Assembly (NCBI GenBank): GCA_038227745.1
Contig: JBBRPS010000483.1
Coordinates: forward strand, 1 to 8,043
DNA: 8,043 nucleotides
Reading direction: 5' to 3'
DNA from: DASPXY01 sp038227745
GTDB lineage: Bacteria > Planctomycetota > Planctomycetia > Gemmatales > Gemmataceae
Position 1 is the first letter of the stretch. Each line of letters begins with the position of its first letter. The position numbers and the translations under genes were made by a program. The notes beneath the pieces were generated by a model. The model was given only the letters and a program-made list of their open reading frames with translations, was not told the DNA's origin and searched no databases. Below, piece after piece: positions 1 through 5,155 of this stretch.

Positions 1-3
1 GCA

Positions 4-40
4 GCCGTGCCGGTCTGAGGGCAGGCAAGGGCGGCACGGC
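4..40. repeat. Inverted repeat with 9-bp arms near the window edge
   Basis: The arm gccgtgccg at 4-12 has its exact reverse complement cggcacggc at 32-40, separated by 19 bases. No T-tract follows on either strand, so it does not look like a terminator. It may be part of a structured RNA or the end of an element cut by the window edge, or a chance repeat in GC-rich DNA. Confidence 0.3.
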
Positions 41-359
41 CAACGGCTTACCAGGAAAGAATCGTCCACACGCCTCTGGGTCGCCGTGCGCGCCGGCAAA
101 CTTCCTCGGAACACGCCCGGGGTTATTGAGATGTTACGAGCGGAGGACCGGTTACGCCCGAAGAAATCCATAATCTTTGGTGGTGTGCGGCCGTCGCTGC
201 CGACCGTCAGAAGCCGCAGATGTTTCCGCGGTTCGGGCGAGCGCCGACCTTTCGTCGCCGCACCGGGGAAGAAAAGGGGCTGCAGACCGGGTTTCTCTCC
301 GGGTTGTGTCATTCCGCGGGGTCAGACGCGAAGGTCTTCCCCACCCGCCCAACTTCCGT

Positions 360-393
360 TCCGGCGTGCAGCGACGCGGGGCGTCGCGCCGGA
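360..393. repeat. GC-rich stem-loop with 13 paired positions
   Basis: An inner stem gcgacgc (371-377) pairs perfectly with gcgtcgc (381-387) around a three-base loop. An outer stem of six pairs (360-365 with 388-393) continues it after a five-base bulge (366-370). The structure is stronger than most chance GC hairpins. No T-tract follows, so I do not call it a terminator. Its function is unknown. Confidence 0.4.
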
Positions 394-517
394 CACTGCC
401 CCGCCTCTTCGCGGTCCGCCCGGTTTCCCCGTGCGGACTTTTCCGGTCATGCCGCAGAACCGCCACCACTTAACGGCAACCGCGGTGAAGACCGCCAACC
501 CGGCCCCCTCTCTCGAT

Positions 518-546
518 TTGTCGCAGGCCCGGCGCGGTAAAATACT
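518..546 (+). promoter_or_regulatory. Candidate promoter for the S8 protease gene
   Basis: TTGTCG (518-523) and AATACT (541-546) are separated by 17 bases, in an AT-richer patch within GC-rich DNA and about 70 bp before the protease start. The match to the sigma-70 consensus is partial: the -35 matches four of six positions and the -10 also four of six. An overlapping TAAAAT (538-543) would give a 14-base spacer, which is too short. No Shine-Dalgarno motif is obvious before the ATG at 614. Confidence 0.28.
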
Positions 547-613
547 GTACCGCCATCGGCAACGCAGTCGATGATGGATTTCAAGGGAACCATTCCTCCT
601 GCGAGCACCTCCC

Positions 614-1981
614 ATGCGTTGGTCTTCCCTTCTGCCGCGCCGGCGGGCCGCGTTGCTCCGTGTCTGGCTGCTGGTCCTCGCGGCAGGCTTCGCGTTCGCG
701 CACCTCGGACTGCCGCGCGCCCAGCCCAACCCGTCCCTCGCGCTGGCCGTCGCGGAAGAAGCCACCCCCGACTCCGTCGTCCCCCCCGGTCCGTACTCGC
801 CCGCCTGGCAGCGGCGGCAGATCCTGACGCGGCTTGGCGTCGATCGCTGGCACGCCGACGGCCAGCGCGGCCGCGGCCTCAAGATCGCGGTGCTCGACTC
901 GGGGTTCCGCGGCTACCGCCAGTTCCTCGGCAAGGTGCTGCCCGCCCACGTGACCGTCCGCTCCTTTCGCGACGACGGCAACCTGGAGGCCCGCGACAGC
1001 CAGCACGGCATCCTGTGCGGCGAGGTGCTGCACGCCCTGGCGCCGGACGCGGAACTCCTGTTCGCGAACTGGGAGCCGGACCGGCCCGAGCGCTTCCTCG
1101 AGGCCGTCCGCTGGGCGCGGGAGCAGGGGGCGCGAATCGTGTCGTGCTCGCTCATCATGCCGAGCTGGAGTGACGGCGAAGGCGGCGGGGCGGTCAACGC
1201 GGCGCTGTCGGACATTCTCGGCAGCGGCGAGGCGCCCGGTGACCTGCTGTGCTTCGCCAGCGCCGGCAACACGGCGCAGCGGCACTGGTCCGGCACCTTC
1301 CGCGCCGACGCCGAGGGCCTGCACCAGTGGCGTGACGGCGCGACCGAGAACGTGCTCACGCCGTGGGGCGGCGACCGCGTTTCCGTCGAGTTGTACGGCC
1401 GGGGCGCCGTCGGCTACGAGGTGTCGGTTCACGACGTGTTGACCGGGCAGCGCGTCGGGCGGACCGTCGTCCGCCGCGGCTCGAAGAACCGCGCCGGCGT
1501 CAACTGCGCCCTGGTCCGCTTCACGCCGCTGCCGCGCCACAAGTACCGCGTGCAGGTGCGCGCCGCGCAGGGCGCCCGGCCGGGTGAGCCGTTCCACGTC
1601 GTCGTCCTGGGCGGCGGGCTGCAGTACAGCCTCGCGAAGGGCAGCATCCCCTGTCCCGCGGACGGACCGGCGGTCAACGCGGTCGGCGCCGTGGACGTCG
1701 AGGGCCGGCGCTACGGCTACAGCTCCTGCGGCCCGAACTCGCGCCTGCCCAAGCCGGACTTCGTCGCCGAGGTGCCCTTCCCGAGCTTGTGGCGCGACCG
1801 GCCGTTCGCCGGGACGTCCGCCGCGGCGCCGCAGGCGGCGGGCCTGGCGGCGCTGGTGTGGGCGCGCCACCCGGACTGGACCGGCCAGCAGGTGACGGCG
1901 GCCCTCCGCTCCGCCGCCCGCGACCTCGGCCCTCCCGGCCACGACCACGAGACGGGGTACGGCCGCCTCACGCTGCCGTGA
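614..1981 (+). CDS. S8 (subtilisin-like) serine protease, secreted or membrane-anchored
   Basis: This 455-residue protein has a basic start and a hydrophobic segment (about residues 13-33), so it is probably exported or anchored in the membrane. The subtilase catalytic triad is present in order: Asp95 in IAVLDSG, His131 in SQHGILCGE and Ser402 in FAGTSAAAPQAAG. The oxyanion Asn219 lies in FASAGN, and the YSSCGPNS stretch near 369-376 matches the usual YSSxGP. It should hydrolyse peptide bonds by the serine mechanism; the substrate is unknown. There is little room for a classical propeptide, since the catalytic core begins by about residue 85. Between Asn219 and the YSSCGP motif lies an insertion of about 110 residues (about 228-335) with alternating hydrophobic residues, probably a beta-rich accessory domain. 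The ATG at 614 is the first in-frame start after a stop at 572-574. The gene converges on the M48 gene and ends inside a shared terminator. Confidence 0.9.
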   Translation: MRWSSLLPRRRAALLRVWLLVLAAGFAFAHLGLPRAQPNPSLALAVAEEATPDSVVPPGPYSPAWQRRQILTRLGVDRWHADGQRGRGLKIAVLDSGFRGYRQFLGKVLPAHVTVRSFRDDGNLEARDSQHGILCGEVLHALAPDAELLFANWEPDRPERFLEAVRWAREQGARIVSCSLIMPSWSDGEGGGAVNAALSDILGSGEAPGDLLCFASAGNTAQRHWSGTFRADAEGLHQWRDGATENVLTPWGGDRVSVELYGRGAVGYEVSVHDVLTGQRVGRTVVRRGSKNRAGVNCALVRFTPLPRHKYRVQVRAAQGARPGEPFHVVVLGGGLQYSLAKGSIPCPADGPAVNAVGAVDVEGRRYGYSSCGPNSRLPKPDFVAEVPFPSLWRDRPFAGTSAAAPQAAGLAALVWARHPDWTGQQVTAALRSAARDLGPPGHDHETGYGRLTLP

Positions 1982-2018
1982 GAAAAAGCCCACGGGTCGC
2001 AACCCGTGGGCTTTTTCT
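1981..2018. terminator. Bidirectional intrinsic terminator between convergent protease genes
   Basis: The arms 1981-1997 and 2002-2018 are perfect reverse complements (17 bp) around a four-base loop, CGCA. The stem core is cccacgggt/acccgtggg, flanked by AAAAA on the left and TTTTT on the right, so a transcript from either strand forms a GC hairpin followed by a U-tract. The stem includes the last base of the S8 protease stop (TGA 1979-1981) and two bases of the M48 stop (reverse-strand TAG, 2017-2019), so it fills the whole spacer. Confidence 0.93.
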
Positions 2019-3543
2019 ATTCCTTCCTCCCTTCCCGCTTGCGCCTGGCCCACTCTTCGGCCATACGGATGCGCTCGACGGCCGGCGGGTGGCTGGCGAA
2101 GAGCCAGACCGTGAACGGGTTCGGGGCCACGTTGCCGAGGTTGTCGCGGGCCAGGCGTTTCTCCGCGGCGATGAACGCCCCCGGGTGGTCGGCGAGCCGC
2201 AGCGCCGCGGCGTCGGCCTGACTCTCGAAGTGACGGCTGACCACGTTCTCCACCGGCCACACCAGCCACGAACCCACCACCGACAGCAGCAGCAGCAGCG
2301 GCACTCCGGCGGCGTCGTCCGGGCCGCGCAGCGCGAACGGCGCCCGCCCCACAGCCCGACGCAGGATCAGCGCCACGAGGAACAGGCCCGCGTAAGCCCC
2401 CGCCCCCGCCAGCGCGATGCCCTTCAGGATGTGATCGTGCTCCCAGTGGCCGATCTCGTGCGCGAGGATCGACTCGATCTCGTCGGCCACCTCGCTGCGG
2501 TGGTCGAGGACGACCGCCGTTGCCTGTGCCGGCCCCTGCGGCACGGCTGCGAGGCCGATCACCGCCGCCGCGGAAGCCGCCGGCAGCGTGTGCAGCGGCC
2601 GGAGCAGCGTGTCGTACAGGACGATGCGCCGCGTCGAGCCGAAGCCGGTGAAGTAGGCGTTCGTGTGCTTGCCCTGGCGCGAGGCGTCCATGACCAGCAC
2701 TGCCTCGACGTGGACCCCGGCGCGCTCCGCCAGGGCGCGGACGCGCCGCAACAAATACGGATCGTCGAGGGGCGTGAAGGTGTTGAACAGCGGGTTGATG
2801 ACGACCGGCAGCATGTAGGCGTAGAAGACGCCCAGGACCGTGCTGCCCGTGGCGGCCAGGAGCCACCACCGGCGCGGAAAGGTGCGGATCAGCGCGTACA
2901 GGCCGGCCAGCAGGACGGCGCCCATCACCGCCGCGATGCCGAGCGACTTGGCGTAATCCTCGAACCAGGACAGGACGCTGCGGTCCGTCATGCCCCAGGC
3001 GCGCGCGTGCGCCAGCCGCCCCAGCCGAATCGGCAGCACGAGCAACTCGGCGGCGACGAAGCAAAACGCGCCGACCAGCAGCACCGTCGCCAGCCAGCGC
3101 AGGCCCCGACCGAGCCGCGCCCCCAGGCGACCGAACTGGCCTGCGGAGGAAACCCCCTCGTCCCCACCCGGTCGGCGCAGGCCCACCAGCTGGCCGCAGC
3201 GGTCGGCCAGCTTCCGGGCGGCGCCGGTGAAGACGAGGACGGTCAGAAAAGCGAGTTGCACACCCGTGGACGCCCAGAAGAACAGGCGGCGCTCGGAACT
3301 GTACCGCAGTCCCCGCTCGATCTCCGTCGCGCTGAAATACCTTGCGGCCTGGGCCTCGGCCTCCTGCGCGCGCGGGAACGTCGTCAGCACGAACAGGATC
3401 GCGTAGACGAGGACGCCCGCGGCCAGGGCGGCCTTCAGGCCCGGCGTCTTCCTGAGTGGTTCGGCGCTGGCGGGTGTTCCGTCGGGCAAGGTGGGTCCTC
3501 CGCGAAAGGGCAGGGCGGACAGGCGTCGAAGTTGTTGTATCAT
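2017..3543 (-). CDS. M48-family (Ste24/CAAX-protease-like) membrane zinc metallopeptidase
   Basis: From the ATG at 3541-3543 the protein has 508 residues, close to Ste24 relatives (about 400-475) plus inserts. Several hydrophobic segments (about 38-56, 89-106, 150-172, 201-220, 226-250, 373-394, 413-430) indicate a multi-spanning membrane protein. The zinc site is visible: HEIGH at 362-366, the third ligand Glu440 in RHFESQAD and Asp444. TNAYFTGFG (294-302) and SHPPAVERI (484-492) are also typical of the Ste24 group. The family cleaves peptides at or in the membrane; bacterial members are linked to membrane-protein quality control, and prenyl-protein processing is not implied here. About 35 extra residues lie between LYDTLL and HEIGH. 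The open frame continues 51 codons upstream to 3696, but that part crosses a 52-bp palindrome and the tatC promoter, so I prefer 3543. A GTG at 3562-3564 is an alternative. No clear Shine-Dalgarno precedes the ATG. Confidence 0.88.
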   Translation of the reverse strand: MIQQLRRLSALPFRGGPTLPDGTPASAEPLRKTPGLKAALAAGVLVYAILFVLTTFPRAQEAEAQAARYFSATEIERGLRYSSERRLFFWASTGVQLAFLTVLVFTGAARKLADRCGQLVGLRRPGGDEGVSSAGQFGRLGARLGRGLRWLATVLLVGAFCFVAAELLVLPIRLGRLAHARAWGMTDRSVLSWFEDYAKSLGIAAVMGAVLLAGLYALIRTFPRRWWLLAATGSTVLGVFYAYMLPVVINPLFNTFTPLDDPYLLRRVRALAERAGVHVEAVLVMDASRQGKHTNAYFTGFGSTRRIVLYDTLLRPLHTLPAASAAAVIGLAAVPQGPAQATAVVLDHRSEVADEIESILAHEIGHWEHDHILKGIALAGAGAYAGLFLVALILRRAVGRAPFALRGPDDAAGVPLLLLLSVVGSWLVWPVENVVSRHFESQADAAALRLADHPGAFIAAEKRLARDNLGNVAPNPFTVWLFASHPPAVERIRMAEEWARRKREGRKE

Positions 3544-3563
3544 CCCGGCAAGGAAGTTGGTCA

Positions 3564-3615
3564 CGTAGGACGGCTCTCCTGAGCCGTCCGGACGGCTCAG
3601 GAGAGCCGTCCTACG
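3564..3615. repeat. 52-bp perfect palindrome made of two nested hairpins
   Basis: Arms 3564-3589 and 3590-3615 are exact reverse complements with no spacer. Each half is itself a hairpin: ggacggctc (3568-3576), loop tcct, gagccgtcc (3581-3589); then ggacggctc (3590-3598), loop agga, gagccgtcc (3603-3611). The nine-base unit thus occurs four times in alternating orientation. It lies 20 bp upstream of the M48 ATG in the spacer shared with divergent tatC. It could form a cruciform, two tandem RNA hairpins, or bind a dimeric protein. Its form suggests a dispersed REP- or MITE-like intergenic repeat, but only one copy is visible here. Confidence 0.9.
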
Positions 3616-3659
3616 GGAGCCTCTTTCGGGCCGGGGGAATACTCCGCGCCGCACGGGAC

Positions 3660-3688
3660 TGGCACCCCGGACAGTCGGGCCATATAAT
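3660..3688 (+). promoter_or_regulatory. Sigma-70-like promoter for tatC
   Basis: A perfect TATAAT (3683-3688) sits in otherwise very GC-rich DNA, 17 bases after a poor -35 candidate TGGCAC (3660-3665). Transcription would start near 3695, giving tatC a leader of about 260 nt. The TGGCAC resembles a sigma-54 -24 element, but no matching -12 GC element follows at the right spacing. The site lies inside the unlikely upstream extension of the M48 reading frame, which supports the shorter M48 start. Confidence 0.45.
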
Positions 3689-3759
3689 CCTCTCACAGGC
3701 GTGCCGCCTCACGGCCGCGCCCCACGCCGGTTTCCGTCACGCCGCCCGCGGCCTGGCCC

Positions 3760-3819
3760 AGAAACCCCTGATGTACCCGAAGACTCGTTCGCGAGTTCAT
3801 CGACAGGGGTTTCTCGATG
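3760..3819 (+). promoter_or_regulatory. Structured tatC leader with mutually exclusive hairpins
   Basis: An 11-bp perfect inverted repeat pairs agaaacccctg (3760-3770) with caggggtttct (3804-3814). Inside it a six-pair hairpin (3782-3787 with 3792-3797, one G-U pair) carries a TTCG tetraloop. A competing hairpin pairs catcga (3798-3803) with tcgatg (3814-3819), using the bases just inside the long stem and one base of its 3' arm. Two alternative folds in a 260-nt leader suggest an attenuator or a regulated leader for tatC. Only three T residues occur in the 3' arm and no U-tract follows, so it is not a classical terminator. It matches no riboswitch class I recognise. Confidence 0.4.
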
Positions 3820-3943
3820 GCCGGACGCTTTCCCCGCAGTTGCCTCCGTGCCTCCATCTCGTCCCCCTCCCGCTGAACCCGCGTCGATCCCCCAACGCCC
3901 TCGGACTGCGGCGTGCGCCGCGGCCGGGGGCCGTCCGTTACCC

Positions 3944-3950
3944 GGAGGTG
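3944..3950 (+). promoter_or_regulatory. Ribosome binding site of tatC
   Basis: GGAGGTG ends five bases before the ATG at 3956, a near-ideal Shine-Dalgarno match and spacing. It decides the start: the open frame extends 85 codons upstream to 3701, but that part is low-complexity proline/arginine-rich and has no comparable signal. Confidence 0.85.
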
Positions 3951-3955
3951 TCCCG

Positions 3956-5044
3956 ATGAGCGACCGCGATTTCTCCCGCGACGGTGAGGACCATGTCGAG
4001 GCGACGCGCATGCCGCTGGGCGAGCACATCCACGAGCTGCGCGGCCACCTCTGGCGCGCGCTCGGCGGTTTCGGCGCCATCGTCGTCCTCTGTTTCCTCC
4101 TCGACCTGGTCGGCTTCCTCACCGGCACGCCGGTCGGCGTCGGCAAGCCGGTGATGGACTGGATCCGTCTGCCGGTCGAGCAGGAACTGCAGAAGTTCCA
4201 CGAGCGCCGCTTCGAGCGCCTGGTGCGCGACCTGGAGGCCGGAGAGCCGAAGCTGCGCGACGCCGACCGGGCGAGGACCGTCGTCCTCGAACTGGACGTG
4301 TACCAGGTGGCGCGCGCGGTCGCGCCGCTGCTCCGCGTTGAGCCGCCGCCTGTCGAGGGGGAGGGTCGGTATCGACCCTTCTCCGCTCGCATCGGGCCCG
4401 TGAGCTGGTGGCTGCTGCTCGAACAGGCCCGGGTCCTGACGGAGCGGCGCTCGCGCCTGGTGACGATGAGCGCCACCGAGGCGATGACGGTTTACTTCAA
4501 GGTGACGCTGGCCTGCGGCCTCGTCCTGGCCAGCCCGTGGGTGTTCTTCCAGATCTGGTCGTTCGTCGCGGCGGGACTGTACCCGCATGAGAAACGCTAC
4601 GTGAACCGCTTTCTGCCGCTCGGCGTCGCCCTGTTCCTGGCCGGCGTGCTGCTCTGCCAGTTCCTGGTCGTCCCCCGCGCGGTCGAGGCGCTGCTCGGCT
4701 TCAACGAGTGGCTCGAGCTGGAGCCGGAGCTGCGCCTGAGCGAGTGGCTGAGCTTCGCGCTGCTGATGCCGCTCGTGTTCGGGGCCGCGTTCCAGACGCC
4801 CCTGGTGATGTTCCTGCTGGAGCGGGTGGGCATCTTCACCGCGGCGGCGTACCGGAGCAGCCGCCGCGCCGCCTGGTTCGCGCTGGCGGTGTTCGCGGCG
4901 GTCATCACCCCCTCGGTGGACGTTTACAGTATGTTCTTCCTGTGGGTGCCGATGGGCGTCCTCTACGAACTGGGGATCTGGCTGTGCGTCCTCGCCCCGC
5001 GACGGCCTGCGGACTTCGAGGAAGAGGCGCCGGTCGAGGTATAA
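3956..5044 (+). CDS. tatC: Sec-independent protein translocase subunit TatC with enlarged first periplasmic loop
   Basis: TatC is the multi-spanning core of the twin-arginine translocase. With TatB-type partners it recognises RR signal peptides and exports folded proteins across the cytoplasmic membrane. The 362-residue product carries the N-terminal LGEHIHELRGHL motif (21-32; Glu27, Arg29) that contacts signal peptides, the loop motif FVAAGLYPHEKR (203-214; Glu212) and ITPSVD (317-322). Six membrane segments fit about 37-55, 183-201, 218-239, 264-285, 304-319 and 324-346. The polar Glu of the fourth segment in E. coli TatC is Gln280 here (FGAAFQTP), a substitution I believe is common in other phyla. 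The clearest oddity is the loop between segments 1 and 2, about 125 residues instead of roughly 45-50, which brings the total far above the usual 250-260. The insertion is charged and probably helical. No tatA or tatB is in the window. The gene follows its own promoter and converges on the WD40 gene. Confidence 0.95.
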   Translation: MSDRDFSRDGEDHVEATRMPLGEHIHELRGHLWRALGGFGAIVVLCFLLDLVGFLTGTPVGVGKPVMDWIRLPVEQELQKFHERRFERLVRDLEAGEPKLRDADRARTVVLELDVYQVARAVAPLLRVEPPPVEGEGRYRPFSARIGPVSWWLLLEQARVLTERRSRLVTMSATEAMTVYFKVTLACGLVLASPWVFFQIWSFVAAGLYPHEKRYVNRFLPLGVALFLAGVLLCQFLVVPRAVEALLGFNEWLELEPELRLSEWLSFALLMPLVFGAAFQTPLVMFLLERVGIFTAAAYRSSRRAAWFALAVFAAVITPSVDVYSMFFLWVPMGVLYELGIWLCVLAPRRPADFEEEAPVEV

Positions 5045-5066
5045 CGTCCGGGGCGGCGGGTGTTGG

Positions 5067-5090
5067 TTCCGGCCGGTTCGGCCGTCGGAA
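5067..5090. repeat. Imperfect hairpin in the gap between convergent tatC and WD40 genes
   Basis: ttcc (5067-5070) pairs with ggaa (5087-5090) and ggcc (5071-5074) with ggcc (5080-5083), with a three-base bulge and a five-base loop. It lies in the 111-bp gap between the two stops. No T-tract follows on either strand, so intrinsic termination is doubtful. It is the only candidate end signal I see for tatC or the WD40 gene. Confidence 0.35.
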
Positions 5091-5155
5091 AAGAGAGAAC
5101 TTGGGGGTTCGCGGACGGTACCGGGCTGGAGACGCTGGGGTGCCGGACGCCGCCC

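Larger units (their letters stand above)
1..613. other. Intergenic region without a recognisable gene
   Basis: I see no supportable gene in this stretch. Several frames stay open for 100-180 codons on both strands, but the translations are arginine/proline-rich, lack any familiar motif, and overlap one another as high-GC noise does. The sequence is more AT-rich and less periodic than the genes that follow. It contains three inverted repeats (4-40, 360-393, 414-438) and, near its right end, a weak promoter candidate for the protease gene. Positions 1-60 could be the edge of a gene or RNA whose body lies outside the window, but nothing in them is identifiable. Confidence 0.6.
3616..3955. other. 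Divergent spacer between the M48 gene and tatC; no gene seen
   Basis: This 340-bp spacer holds no supportable coding sequence. Open frames cross it on both strands, but their translations are featureless and stop matching any family before the tatC start. It contains a TATAAT promoter pointing toward tatC and a leader with several inverted repeats, listed separately. A promoter for the M48 gene should also lie here, but I could not identify one with confidence. Confidence 0.6.

Noticed and set aside
414..442. gtccgc/gcggac inverted repeat followed by TTTT, possible terminator
   Set aside because: Only six pairs with a 13-base loop and a four-base T-tract, and no upstream gene to terminate in the window.
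86..574. 162-codon forward frame in the left region
   Set aside because: No recognisable motif, atypical arginine/proline-rich composition, no ribosome binding site, and two other frames there are just as open.
640..715. Possible twin-arginine signal at the start of the S8 protease (PRRRAALLR), which would link it to the neighbouring tatC
   Set aside because: The motif lacks the usual Ser/Thr before RR and the Phe-Leu-Lys positions. Arginine runs are frequent in this GC-rich genome, so a Sec signal or anchor is equally likely.
2283..2300. Short CAG/CTG triplet run
   Set aside because: It encodes a run of leucines in a membrane segment of the M48 protease, so it is explained by coding constraints.
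581..3064. 827-codon reverse open frame spanning the S8 protease and much of the M48 gene
   Set aside because: It is antisense to the S8 protease and out of frame with the M48 gene. The translation is arginine/alanine-rich without motifs, a common artefact of high-GC coding DNA.
1789..3582. 597-codon forward open frame opposite the M48 gene
   Set aside because: It is antisense to a gene with clear zinc-protease motifs and crosses the terminator. The translation is low-complexity.
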